NCBI GenBank assembly: GCA_002409995.1
Contig: DHOR01000044.1
Location: 113,074-149,441, forward strand
DNA from: Hungatella sp. UBA5385
GTDB lineage: Bacteria; Bacillota; Clostridia; Lachnospirales; Lachnospiraceae
Direction of reading: 5' to 3'
Length of the DNA: 36,368 nt
The position numbers and the translations under genes are program-made. The notes under the pieces were generated by a model. The model searched no databases. It was not told the DNA's origin and worked only from the letters and a program-made list of their open reading frames with translations. Shown piece after piece: positions 23,375-31,842 of this stretch. Numbering within the stretch: the first letter of the stretch is position 1; each line of letters opens with the position of its first letter.

Positions 23375-24373
23375 ATGAATCAAACAGCAATCTTGGAACC
23401 GGCAGCTCAGGCCGTGGCTTGTGAAAGCTCAGTTCCGCCTCTGATTTTCCAGCTTCCTCCTGATGAAGGGCGGCAGATTCTGGAAAAAGCTCAGGATTCA
23501 CCGGTATATAAATATCCGGCAGAAGTGGATTCAATGGTGGTTTCAACAGGTACATGGGGAAATATAGCGGTCTATCGGATAACACCTGTGGGATGTGATC
23601 AAAATAAGACTGCAGATGTGATATTTTACATTCATGGTGCAGGCTGGGTATTTGGCAGCTTCCATACTCATGAAAAGCTGGTGAGGGAGTTGGCTGCCCG
23701 CACAGGATGCACCGTTATTTTCCCTGAATATAGCCGCTCACCGGAAGCACATTATCCTGTGGCAATTGAACAATGCTATAGTGTGCTCTGTCAACTGCCA
23801 CATATATTATCCAGATGGGGAGTGAGGTATAACAGCCGTACTCTCACTGTGGCAGGAGATAGTGTAGGAGGAAATATGGCAATTGTCATGACGCTGTTTT
23901 CCAAATACAGAAGAGGACCTGAAATTCATAAACAGCTTTTATATTATCCTGTGACCAATGCCTGCTTTAATACAGAGTCCTACTGTGACTTTGCAGAGGA
24001 CTATTATCTGTACAGAGAAGGGATGATCTGGTTCTGGGATCAGTACACAACTTCAGAAAGGGATAGAAACCAGATTACAGCATCGCCCTTAAGAGCTTCC
24101 GGTGACAGACTAAAAGGTCTCCCTCAGGCAATGATCTTAAATGGGCAGGCAGACGTACTTCGGGATGAAGGAGAAGCCTTTGCACAAAAGCTCAGGTCAG
24201 CAGGTGTTTCAGTAACTGCCATCCGTTTTCAAGGGATAATCCATGATTTTGTAATGCTTCATTCTCTGGATCAGACCAATGCCTGCAGGGCAGCAATGGA
24301 TGTTTCTACAGACTGGATTCGCAGATTGAACCTGGAACGGTATGAGGATATTCCGGTAAAATGTGAAGTTTAA
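23375..24373 (+). CDS. Alpha/beta hydrolase, HSL-type esterase
   Basis: This 332-residue protein belongs to the hormone-sensitive-lipase-like (Aes-type) hydrolases. The oxyanion motif reads HGAGW (87-91), where HGGGW is usual. The nucleophile elbow is GDSVGG with Ser163, with acid Asp260 in NGQADVLRDEG and His290 in GIIHDFVML, so the catalytic triad looks complete. No signal peptide is seen, so it is probably a cytosolic esterase acting on short acyl or acetyl esters, possibly from plant or drug compounds. The substrate cannot be read from sequence. It is a single-gene unit followed by a terminator. Confidence 0.9.
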   Translation: MNQTAILEPAAQAVACESSVPPLIFQLPPDEGRQILEKAQDSPVYKYPAEVDSMVVSTGTWGNIAVYRITPVGCDQNKTADVIFYIHGAGWVFGSFHTHEKLVRELAARTGCTVIFPEYSRSPEAHYPVAIEQCYSVLCQLPHILSRWGVRYNSRTLTVAGDSVGGNMAIVMTLFSKYRRGPEIHKQLLYYPVTNACFNTESYCDFAEDYYLYREGMIWFWDQYTTSERDRNQITASPLRASGDRLKGLPQAMILNGQADVLRDEGEAFAQKLRSAGVSVTAIRFQGIIHDFVMLHSLDQTNACRAAMDVSTDWIRRLNLERYEDIPVKCEV

Positions 24374-24380
24374 GCAAGAT

Positions 24381-24419
24381 AAAAGGAAACATGACATACA
24401 GTTGTCGTGTTTCCTTTTG
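24381..24419 (+). terminator. Terminator after the esterase gene
   Basis: AAAAGGAAACATGACA pairs with TGTCGTGTTTCCTTTT (one G-T wobble) around a TACAGT loop. The stem overlaps an upstream in-frame ATG (24391) of the next gene, which argues that the next gene really starts at 24448. Confidence 0.85.
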
Positions 24420-24447
24420 TATACTGTATAGAAAAGGGGGACAGAAG

Positions 24448-25128
24448 ATGAAGAAAATAGAAAACTTTCATGATTTTATAACAGAATTAAATCAGGCTGG
24501 AATGACTATGGGAGGAGAAAACAATGAAGGGATATTCTCCCTTTGCAGCAGCTTCCAGGATTCAGTCCGATGGCATACAGAGGATCAGGAAACCGATCCG
24601 TGGGAGTGGAGAATGCGGGTGCTCAATGAATGTGATGATATCGCTTATGGAAAATTCTTTTTTAAGAAAAGCGGCTATATCACAAAGGAGTGGTACCCTT
24701 ATTTTTACGCTGTCAGAAGAAATAAAACAGAACTTTTAGAAGCTTATGAAGCAGGTACCATCAGCCACTATGGGAAACGAATCTATGGACTTCTTGAGGA
24801 ATACAAGGAACTGCCCCTTCATCTGATTAAACAGTATGGGGATTTTACAAAAGAGGATAGATCAAGATTTGACAGTGCGATAACAGAGCTGCAGATGAAG
24901 TTTTATATTACGATGTGCGGGAAGGCCAGGAAGATTTCTAAAAAGGGTGAGGCATATGGGTGGAATTCTACAGTATTCTGTCTCACTGAGGACTTTTTTC
25001 CAGAAGAAGTCATTGAAAAGGCGGCAGAACTGAAGTATCAGGATGCGTATAATAAAATAGAAGCTCATATTTATAAACTGAATCCGGAGGCAAATCCTAA
25101 AAAGGTTAAAAAGTTTATAACAGGATGA
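24448..25128 (+). CDS. AlkZ-related protein
   Basis: This 226-residue protein is of a type common in Lachnospiraceae and related to AlkZ/YcaQ winged-helix DNA glycosylase-like proteins. It contains VRWHTEDQETDPWEWRMR, IAYGKFFFKKSGYI and YFYAVRR in the N-terminal half, and a helical C-terminal half. AlkZ enzymes unhook DNA crosslinks or alkylated bases. Whether this shorter protein keeps that activity is unknown, and the AlkZ catalytic QxQ motif is not seen. Start ATG 24448 has a GGGGGA ribosome binding site 7 bases upstream and lies just past the terminator of the previous gene. No clear partner genes are present. Confidence 0.6.
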   Translation: MKKIENFHDFITELNQAGMTMGGENNEGIFSLCSSFQDSVRWHTEDQETDPWEWRMRVLNECDDIAYGKFFFKKSGYITKEWYPYFYAVRRNKTELLEAYEAGTISHYGKRIYGLLEEYKELPLHLIKQYGDFTKEDRSRFDSAITELQMKFYITMCGKARKISKKGEAYGWNSTVFCLTEDFFPEEVIEKAAELKYQDAYNKIEAHIYKLNPEANPKKVKKFITG

Positions 25129-25205
25129 AACTTTACCAGGTTTAGAAATCAGGCATAGATGAAAAATTATCAGGCATAAGATGAAAAATTATTAGGCAAA
25201 ACGTG

Positions 25206-25234
25206 TTGACAAATAACCTGCCTCATGCTATTAT
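25206..25234 (+). promoter_or_regulatory. Promoter of tRNA-Thr
   Basis: TTGACA at 25206-25211 and TATTAT at 25229-25234 with a 17-base spacer, 30 bases upstream of the tRNA. The -35 box is a perfect consensus. Confidence 0.85.
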
Positions 25235-25263
25235 ATACGAGGTTCGCATAGCGAATTATATAA

Positions 25264-25336
25264 GCTGATGTGGCACAGGTGGTAGCGCACCTCATTGGTA
25301 GTGAGGAGGTCACGGGTCCGAGTCCCGTCATCAGCT
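25264..25336 (+). tRNA. tRNA-Thr (anticodon GGT)
   Basis: The 73-base sequence folds as a cloverleaf. The acceptor arms are GCTGATG and CATCAGC. The anticodon arm is CCTCA-TTGGTAG-TGAGG, with GGT at the anticodon, reading ACC/ACU threonine codons. The T arm contains GGTCCGAGTCC. The discriminator is T, and CCA is not encoded. It has a strong promoter and its own terminator. No phage-like integration is seen at its 3' end. Confidence 0.93.
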
Positions 25337-25345
25337 TTGGAATCT

Positions 25346-25377
25346 AACGGGAAGTCTTCAATGGCTTCCCGTTTTTC
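25346..25377 (+). terminator. Terminator of tRNA-Thr
   Basis: AACGGGAAG and CTTCCCGTT form a 9-bp stem around a TCTTCAATGG loop, followed by TTTTCG, directly after the tRNA. Confidence 0.85.
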
Positions 25378-25418
25378 GTCATATACAGCTAAACATTGAC
25401 AGAAGGAGGCGGATATCA

Positions 25419-27974
25419 GTGAAACAGAAAAAGCGCAAAAGAAGAAAAAAACGAACTCCATGGTCCATTTTTTTCAGACCGATTAAAATTGTTCTTTCCA
25501 TATTTTTAATTGTTCTTGCTATTTGTTGTGTGACCGGCGGAGCTGTTTTTCTAAAATATCAGGATGTAATTGCTGCCTGTAAGGAAAAAGCAGATACAAT
25601 TCTGGCTCAGACAACCAAGGCGGATTTTTCACAGCCCAGTGACACCCATATCTATGATTCGTCGGGCAATGTCATAGGAACTATTAATTCCGGCCACTAT
25701 GAGTATGTTGAAATCGATGATATCAGTATCAACCTTCAGAATGCCTATATTGCACAGGAGGACCACAGGTTCTATGAACATCATGGTGTGGACTATATTG
25801 GTCTGGCAAGAGCCGGTGTGAAGCTGATTCAGCATAGAGGGGAGATCACCCAGGGGGGAAGCACTATTACCCAGCAGGTGATTAAAAATACTTACTTAAC
25901 ACAGGAAAAGACATTTCAGAGAAAGATTACGGAGATTTTTGCAGCTCCCAGAATGGAAGAGAAATATTCCAAAGGGGAAATTCTGGAATTTTACTGTAAC
26001 ACTAACTTTTATGCCAACAGGTGTTATGGAGTTGCATCAGCAAGCAGATATTATTTTGATAAAGAGGTAAAGGATTTAACCATATGGGAAGCAGCCACTC
26101 TGGCAGGAATCAGCAACAATCCCTCCCGATATGATCCGGTAGCCCGTCCTGAGAATTCTCAGGAGAAAAGGGACCGTGTCATTGACAATATGGAGAAATA
26201 CGGATTTATTACACCGGAGGAAAGTGACCATGCAAAAGCTCAGCCTCTTACAGTGCTGAAGGTTTATGAACCAGGTACTAAGGAAAGCTATGCAACCGGC
26301 TATGCGATTCACAGCGCAGTTATGGAGCTGATGACCAATGAGGGTTTTGAGTTTGAATACACGTTTAAAGATCAGGAAGCTTATGATACCTATAGAGAAA
26401 AGTACCAGGAGGTTTACCAGACAAAAAGTGATTTAATCCGAAACGGCGGTTTTGAAATTCATACAAGTCTGGACAGCAATACTCAGATTCAGCTGCAGGC
26501 AGTCATTGATAACACCCTTGCAGATTTTAAAGAGCTGCAGGAGAATGGCAAATATGCTCTTCAGGGCGCAGCAGTAATTATTGATAACAGAACCGGATAT
26601 GTCATCGCTATTTCCGGCGGAAGAGGGACAGACGATGAGTATAACCGGGGATATTTAAGCAGAAGACAGCCTGGCTCTACCATTAAACCATTAATTGACT
26701 ATGCCCCTGCTTTTGAGACCGGATATTATTATCCTTCCAGACTGGTCAATGACCATCTGTTTGAAAAGGGACCTAAAAACAGCGGCGGCAAATATCATGG
26801 TGAAATCTCTGTGAGAGAAGCTTTAAACCGAAGTCTTAATACAGTTGCATGGCAGGTCCTTCAGGATATTGGTGTGGATAAGGGTATCAGTTACCTTGGA
26901 AAAATGCATTTTGCAGGAATCAGCTATATGGACAATGGCAACACAAGTATGAGTATCGGCGGCTTCACAGAAGGAGCAAGAGTTGTGGATATGGCAAAGG
27001 GCTATTCTGTTCTTGCAAATGCTGGTATGTACAGCAACAACACCTGTATTATAGGGATTACAAGCCAGTATGAAGGTGAGGTATATGATAGCAATCAGCC
27101 TGATGAACGTATTTTTACAGCAGATACTGCTTATATGGTTACAGATGTGTTAAAGGGAACTTTAGATAAACCATATGGAACCGGTTATGGACTGGGGCTG
27201 ACCAACATGCCGGCAGCAGGTAAAACAGGTACAACCAACAGCAATAAGGACACCTGGTTCTGCGGTTATACCAAGTACTTTACAACAGCTGTCTGGGTTG
27301 GATACGATACTCCAAGGGCTATGCCTGGTGTCTATGGCAAGACCTATTCAGGCAAGATCTGGCATGATATTATGGAACAGCTCCATACAGACCTTCCGGC
27401 AGCAGACTGGGATATGCCTGAAACAGTAACCCTTGCTTATGTGGACTCCAGAGGAGAGAGAACAGAAGTCAATACAGGGAAAGCAGATTTATTTTCCTCC
27501 ATTGCAGAGGCAGAAGCCAGGTCAAATTCCAAGAAATGGGCTGAGGAAGAGAAGATGAAGGAAGCCCAGGCTCAGGCTCATCAAGCAGCTCTGGATGCTC
27601 AAAACGCAGCCAATGAGGCAGCTCTCCAGAAGGTGGAGCAGATTCAGAACATTATTAATGAACTAAACGGAATCGAATATAGAAATTCAGGAACTCAGGG
27701 GCAGATTGACACAGCAGCAGCTCTTTTAGAGACTCTTACTGGAACTGAAGTATATGATGTTTTAAAGAGTCAGCTGGATGCAGCAGCCTCCAGAGCACAA
27801 TCTCTTCCTGAAGAGATTGAATCTACCGGAAAGCCGGCGGAGATAGGTCCTGGAATTAATCCTGTAAGTCCCGGAACAGAAGCACCCGGTACCTCAGAAA
27901 CACAGGTGATTCCCGGTGCACCTCCAGGAAGCGGGATTCCTGATGTAGTGCCTGTTGAGGCACCTGGTCTGTAA
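25419..27974 (+). CDS. Class A penicillin-binding protein (PBP1a type)
   Basis: This 851-residue bifunctional peptidoglycan synthase begins with a very basic cytoplasmic tail and a membrane helix (22-45). The GT51 glycosyltransferase domain (about 75-245) has IAQEDHRFYEHHGVD with catalytic Glu114, QGGSTITQQ (145-153) and RKITEIFAAPRME. The transpeptidase domain has STIK (Ser419, Lys422), SLN (471-473) and KTG (601-603). After about residue 690 comes an Ala/Gln-rich coiled coil, then a Pro/Gly/Ser-rich tail, which may span the wall. GTG 25419 follows AGGAGG. It builds and crosslinks glycan strands on the outer face of the membrane and is a beta-lactam target. Confidence 0.95.
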   Translation: MKQKKRKRRKKRTPWSIFFRPIKIVLSIFLIVLAICCVTGGAVFLKYQDVIAACKEKADTILAQTTKADFSQPSDTHIYDSSGNVIGTINSGHYEYVEIDDISINLQNAYIAQEDHRFYEHHGVDYIGLARAGVKLIQHRGEITQGGSTITQQVIKNTYLTQEKTFQRKITEIFAAPRMEEKYSKGEILEFYCNTNFYANRCYGVASASRYYFDKEVKDLTIWEAATLAGISNNPSRYDPVARPENSQEKRDRVIDNMEKYGFITPEESDHAKAQPLTVLKVYEPGTKESYATGYAIHSAVMELMTNEGFEFEYTFKDQEAYDTYREKYQEVYQTKSDLIRNGGFEIHTSLDSNTQIQLQAVIDNTLADFKELQENGKYALQGAAVIIDNRTGYVIAISGGRGTDDEYNRGYLSRRQPGSTIKPLIDYAPAFETGYYYPSRLVNDHLFEKGPKNSGGKYHGEISVREALNRSLNTVAWQVLQDIGVDKGISYLGKMHFAGISYMDNGNTSMSIGGFTEGARVVDMAKGYSVLANAGMYSNNTCIIGITSQYEGEVYDSNQPDERIFTADTAYMVTDVLKGTLDKPYGTGYGLGLTNMPAAGKTGTTNSNKDTWFCGYTKYFTTAVWVGYDTPRAMPGVYGKTYSGKIWHDIMEQLHTDLPAADWDMPETVTLAYVDSRGERTEVNTGKADLFSSIAEAEARSNSKKWAEEEKMKEAQAQAHQAALDAQNAANEAALQKVEQIQNIINELNGIEYRNSGTQGQIDTAAALLETLTGTEVYDVLKSQLDAAASRAQSLPEEIESTGKPAEIGPGINPVSPGTEAPGTSETQVIPGAPPGSGIPDVVPVEAPGL

Positions 27975-28004
27975 AGCATAAAATTAAATATTATAAAATG
28001 GTCT

Positions 28005-28056
28005 GAGACCGGTAAAATTCACCATGATGAAGTGAGTTTTTCCGGTCTCTTTCTCT
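28005..28056 (+). terminator. Terminator after the penicillin-binding protein gene
   Basis: GAGACCGGTAAAATTCACC pairs with AGTGAGTTTTTCCGGTCTC (few mismatches), followed by a T-rich run TTTCTCTTT. It separates this gene from the molybdenum operon. Confidence 0.85.
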
Positions 28057-28084
28057 TTACATTTTTCTCTCCCCATGGTAAAAT
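28056..28084 (+). promoter_or_regulatory. Promoter of the molybdenum/XdhC operon
   Basis: TTTACA at 28056-28061 and TAAAAT at 28079-28084 have a 17-base spacer and lie about 50 bases before the first gene. The first gene product carries a ModE-like DNA-binding domain, so it could regulate this promoter. No operator was identified, and the leader is too short for a Moco riboswitch. Confidence 0.65.
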
Positions 28085-28134
28085 GCCACTAGCGTCATTT
28101 ATTTAAAAAAATAACGGTTGACAGGAGGAAAACC

Positions 28135-29064
28135 ATGAATACAGGAGCCGTAATTCTGGCAGCGGGTCACCGGAGTTCAATCACCAGTTTTCAGCCCATG
28201 CTTCCCATAGGAAAAACTACAGCCATCAGGCGGATTATCATTACCTTGCAGAGGGCAGGAGTGGGTCCTATTGTAGTGATAACAGGGGATCAGGGAGAAG
28301 ATGTGGAGAAGCATATTTCCAAAATGAGAGTGATCTGTTTAAGAAATGAAGAATACGCCTCATCCCAGATGTTTGACAGCATCTGTATGGGGCTGAACTA
28401 CATTGAAGACCTTTGTGACAGAGTGCTTATTATGCCTGTGAAGGTTCCTATGCTGTTATCCGAAACAATTGAAAATATTATGAAATCCACAGCTCCTGCT
28501 GCCTGTCCTGTTTATAACGGCAAAAGAGGTCATCCGGTTATGCTTACAACTGAATGGATTCCGCGGCTTCTTGCATATAGGGGAGAATTTGGCCTTAGAA
28601 GTTTTTTAAGAGAGCCGGAGATATACAGAGAGCTGGAAGAGCTGCAGGTTAAGGATCAGGGGATTATTATAGCTGTGGAAACTGATGAGGACTGCAAAAA
28701 GGTGATGGAGTCCCCATCTCACAGACGGATTCCTATCCATGGAAGGGCCAGCTTGTTCATAGAAGGTGATGAGTCCTTCTTTGGACCTGAGATCGCTCAT
28801 TTTCTTGAATTGATTGATCATACAGGTTCTATGCAGACTGCATGCAGGCAGATGCATATGTCCTATACCAAAGGCTGGAAGCTGATTAAAACAGCAGAAC
28901 AGAATCTGGGTTATCCGATGTTATTTACCCAGTCCGGTGGTGCAGAGGGAGGATTCTCCCAGTTAACACCGAAAACAAAAGAATTTCTCAACCGGTTTCT
29001 GGCGATGGAACGGGAGCTTACGGACATTGTAGATCAGATGTTTGATAAATATTTTATAGATTGA
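28135..29064 (+). CDS. MobA/MocA-like nucleotidyltransferase domain fused to ModE-like HTH
   Basis: This 309-residue fusion has residues 1-195 in the MobA/MocA nucleotidyltransferase fold (VILAAGHRSSITSFQPMLPIGK at the N-terminus, AGVGPIVVITGDQ, GHPVML) and residues 207-300 as a ModE/LysR-type winged helix (LIDHTGSMQTACRQMHMSY, then KGWKLIKTAEQNLG). The first part would transfer CMP or GMP to molybdopterin in its relatives. But the usual AAGxSxRMG loop and the Asp of the GDxP motif (here MPVKVP at 100-105) are not kept, so catalysis is doubtful. It may act as a metal- or cofactor-sensing transcription factor at the head of its operon. The AGGAGG ribosome binding site is strong. Confidence 0.75.
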   Translation: MNTGAVILAAGHRSSITSFQPMLPIGKTTAIRRIIITLQRAGVGPIVVITGDQGEDVEKHISKMRVICLRNEEYASSQMFDSICMGLNYIEDLCDRVLIMPVKVPMLLSETIENIMKSTAPAACPVYNGKRGHPVMLTTEWIPRLLAYRGEFGLRSFLREPEIYRELEELQVKDQGIIIAVETDEDCKKVMESPSHRRIPIHGRASLFIEGDESFFGPEIAHFLELIDHTGSMQTACRQMHMSYTKGWKLIKTAEQNLGYPMLFTQSGGAEGGFSQLTPKTKEFLNRFLAMERELTDIVDQMFDKYFID

Positions 29065-29070
29065 GAGGTT

Positions 29071-30102
29071 ATGGGGATGAGAGAATTATTTGAGGAAATG
29101 AAACGAATTCTTAGTAATGGGGAAGAATTAGTATTAGTAAGTGTCATTGCAGGTTCCGGTTCCACGCCCAGAGGTGCAGGTGCCAGAATGATTGTGCGAA
29201 GTGACGGAACTACCATGGGGACTATTGGAGGCGGGGCAGTGGAGTATCAAGCCTCTCTTATGGCTGTTGATGTATTAAAGGAGAAGTCCTCTTACAGCAA
29301 AGGGTTTCGTTTAAGCAAAGGTGATGTGGCGGACTTGGGAATGATCTGCGGCGGCGATGTTGTGGTGTATTTCCAGTATATAAATGGTAAAAACAGTGAT
29401 TTTATGGAGGTCTGTGACAGGATTATTTCTGCCTTTGACAGAGATGAGGACAGCTGGATTCTTACTGATATTACAGATGAAACAGCCTGGGCTATGGGGA
29501 TTTACAGCAAGAGTCAGGGAATCTACGGAATGGAGCTTCCTGAGAATATAGAGGAGCTTACTAAGACAAAAGCAGTACAGGCGGAGACTGGAAGCAGAAA
29601 ATATTACAGTGAACCTCTGGTAAGGGCAGGTACAGTCTATGTATTTGGCGGCGGTCATGTGGCACAGGAATTAGTGCCTGTTATCAGCCATCTGGATTTT
29701 AAATGTGTAGTTTATGATGACAGAGAGCAATTTGCCAACAGCAGCATATTCCCTGATGCAGTGGATACCATTGTTGGGGATTTTAATGATATTTTAAGTA
29801 AGATCACTATAGAGGAACAGGATTATGTGGTGATTATGACCCGCGGCCATGAATGTGACTATGATGTACAGAGGCAGGTGCTTAAAACTGATGCACACTA
29901 TATCGGAGTTATGGGTAGTAAGATGAAGATTAAGACTTTGTCTGTGAAATTAAAACAGGATGGATATACGGATAAGGATTTGGAACGGTTTTATACACCC
30001 ATTGGCATTTCAATTCTGGCAGAAACTCCGGCAGAAATTGCTATCAGTGTGGCAGGAGAGCTGATCAGAGTAAGAGCAGAACGGGAAGGAAGAAGAAAAT
30101 GA
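29071..30102 (+). CDS. xdhC: XdhC/CoxI family molybdenum cofactor insertion/maturation protein
   Basis: This 343-residue protein belongs to the XdhC family, which binds molybdenum cofactor, promotes its sulfuration and delivers it to molybdenum hydroxylases such as xanthine dehydrogenase. The N-terminal XdhC_CoxI part has GSTPRGAGARM (residues 30-40) and GTIGGGAVEY. The C-terminal Rossmann part has VFGGGHVAQELVP, then VVYDDREQFAN, and finally YIGVMGSKMKI. No molybdenum hydroxylase gene is in the window, so the client enzyme is elsewhere. It starts 6 bases after the previous stop, and its end overlaps the next gene by 4 bases, indicating an operon. Confidence 0.9.
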   Translation: MGMRELFEEMKRILSNGEELVLVSVIAGSGSTPRGAGARMIVRSDGTTMGTIGGGAVEYQASLMAVDVLKEKSSYSKGFRLSKGDVADLGMICGGDVVVYFQYINGKNSDFMEVCDRIISAFDRDEDSWILTDITDETAWAMGIYSKSQGIYGMELPENIEELTKTKAVQAETGSRKYYSEPLVRAGTVYVFGGGHVAQELVPVISHLDFKCVVYDDREQFANSSIFPDAVDTIVGDFNDILSKITIEEQDYVVIMTRGHECDYDVQRQVLKTDAHYIGVMGSKMKIKTLSVKLKQDGYTDKDLERFYTPIGISILAETPAEIAISVAGELIRVRAEREGRRK

Positions 30103-30800
30103 CAGTCCCCCATCTTTTTCTAACAGGACCATCAGGAGCAGGGAAAACAACCTGTATCTTAGAAGAGCTTGCTCCGTATAGGAAGTACTGTGGAGGATTC
30201 TTAAGTCAGAGGTTGGTTGATGAAAATGGAGAGACTAAAGGCTTTCGTCTTGTTTCCTTAATGGACTCAGGAAAAATGCTTCAATCGGTCAGACTGTATG
30301 AACCCGGATTATCCAATGTTTTCATAAGGCGTATAGGTAATAAGACAGAGATCAATACAGAGGTATTTCGGACGGCCGGTAAAAAGATCATTGATGATGT
30401 TTTGCATTCTTTTAATCAGGACAGACTGTTGAAATTTTGTCTGTTGGATGAATTAGGCGGTGTGGAGCTTAGGGAGCCTGAATTCATGGATGCTGTATAC
30501 AGACTTCTGGACAGCGGTATTCCCTGCATTGGAGTTTTAAAGAGCCGTAAAAATCTTCATTCTATGGGGACAAGAATGGCTTTGGGCGGGGAAATGCCGA
30601 ATCTGCGGGAAGAGTTTGAGACACGGCTGATTGATCAGTTTAAATGCAGGCTGATGGTTTGCCATAGGGCGATGAGCCGGGAAGCGGGTATGAGTCAGGA
30701 AGCACATATACAGCAGCAGACGAATATGGAATACGAAACGTATATCCGCCAGGAAGTGAGAGCATTTTTAAATCAATGGAATATAAATACAGAATTATAA
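30099..30800 (+). CDS. THEP1-like nucleoside-triphosphatase/kinase
   Basis: This 233-residue P-loop protein has Walker A GPSGAGKTT (residues 10-18) and an acidic FCLLDELGGVELREPEFM segment around residues 120-137, where the usual Walker B DEIG pattern reads DELG. That is the NTPase_1/DUF265 (THEP1) pattern. Its ATGA overlap with XdhC and its place in the operon suggest a role in molybdenum cofactor handling or in an ATP/GTP-driven step of enzyme maturation, but no biochemical role is known for this context. The C-terminal 40 residues are Met/Gln-rich and may be flexible. Confidence 0.8.
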   Translation: MTVPHLFLTGPSGAGKTTCILEELAPYRKYCGGFLSQRLVDENGETKGFRLVSLMDSGKMLQSVRLYEPGLSNVFIRRIGNKTEINTEVFRTAGKKIIDDVLHSFNQDRLLKFCLLDELGGVELREPEFMDAVYRLLDSGIPCIGVLKSRKNLHSMGTRMALGGEMPNLREEFETRLIDQFKCRLMVCHRAMSREAGMSQEAHIQQQTNMEYETYIRQEVRAFLNQWNINTEL

Positions 30801-30815
30801 GAAAGGGGTGGAAAG

Positions 30816-31829
30816 ATGACTCAGAACCGCAAGAATAATCTGCGGCTTGCAGGTATGGCAGCTTTGTTTCTGGCGTGCTTTTTTGGCTCGTTTTTATTGG
30901 GCAGATATCCCATACATCCCTGGACTCTGATAAAGGTTTTGTTATCCAGAATATTTCCTGTTACTCCTGACTGGAGCTCTCAGGTGGAAACTGTGCTGTT
31001 TCAGGTGCGGCTTCCAAGAGTGATTATGGCAGCTTTAATCGGAGCAGGACTTTCCTGTGCAGGCGCTTCTTATCAGGGAATATTCCAAAACCCTATGGTA
31101 TCTCCAGATGTGCTGGGCGCATCTTCAGGGGCAGGGTTTGGAGCTGCTCTTGGATTATTTATAGGCCTTGGATATAGAGGAGTGTCCTTGAGTGCCTTTG
31201 CCTGTGGGATGGCTGCAGTGATGGCAGTGATTGTGATCAGCAGCAGAGTGCGGACGAACCCTACTTTAAATCTGGTTCTGTCAGGGATGATGATAAGCTC
31301 TTTATTCACTGCTGCTGTATCCTTCCTTAAATTGGTTGCAGACCCTTCCAATACCCTGCCTGTAATTACCTACTGGCTTATGGGAAGTCTGGCTTCCATC
31401 AGACCCAGAGATGTGAGCTTTGCTGCACCATGGATTATTGCAGGAATGATTCCTGTGCTTGCCTTAAGATGGCAGCTAAATGTACTGACTCTTGGGGAAG
31501 AGGAGGCGCGGTGTATTGGAGTTAACACTAAGAGAATCCGTGTAATCATCATTTTATGTGCAACCTTAATCACTGCGGCAGCAGTTTCTGTCAGCGGTCT
31601 TATTGGCTGGGTGGGGCTTGTAATCCCTCATTTTGCCAGAATTTTAGTAGGCAATGATTACCGTAAGATGATGCCTGCTTCTCTGCTTCTAGGAGGCAGC
31701 TTTCTGTTGATTGTGGACAATTTTGCAAGGCTTCTGACAACCAGTGAGATTCCTATTGGAATACTTACTGCATTTGTGGGAGCACCATTTTTCCTGTATC
31801 TGATTCTCAGAGAAGGTAACAGGGTATGA
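30816..31829 (+). CDS. FecCD-type ABC transporter permease
   Basis: This 337-residue integral membrane protein has about ten helices. Hallmarks of the FecCD family are RLPRVIMAALIGAGLSCAGASYQGIFQNP near residues 65-95, DVLGASSGAGFGAALG, and the coupling region LGEEEARCIGVNTKR (around 230) that contacts the ATPase. In bacteria this family moves iron-siderophore, heme, B12, and, in the MolBC type, molybdate or tungstate. With XdhC and a MobA-like protein in the same operon, molybdate or tungstate is the more likely substrate here, as inference. It starts 15 bases after the NTPase, behind AAAGGGGTGG. Confidence 0.93.
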   Translation: MTQNRKNNLRLAGMAALFLACFFGSFLLGRYPIHPWTLIKVLLSRIFPVTPDWSSQVETVLFQVRLPRVIMAALIGAGLSCAGASYQGIFQNPMVSPDVLGASSGAGFGAALGLFIGLGYRGVSLSAFACGMAAVMAVIVISSRVRTNPTLNLVLSGMMISSLFTAAVSFLKLVADPSNTLPVITYWLMGSLASIRPRDVSFAAPWIIAGMIPVLALRWQLNVLTLGEEEARCIGVNTKRIRVIIILCATLITAAAVSVSGLIGWVGLVIPHFARILVGNDYRKMMPASLLLGGSFLLIVDNFARLLTTSEIPIGILTAFVGAPFFLYLILREGNRV

Positions 31830-31842
31830 GAGGAGGAAGAAA

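Noticed and set aside
24391..24447. Upstream ATG as start of the AlkZ-related protein
   Set aside because: It falls inside the terminator stem of the previous gene and has no ribosome binding site. ATG 24448 has a good one.
25264..25336. tRNA-Thr as an integration site for a mobile element
   Set aside because: No duplicated tRNA 3' end and no integrase was seen beside it; it is a single gene with its own promoter and terminator.
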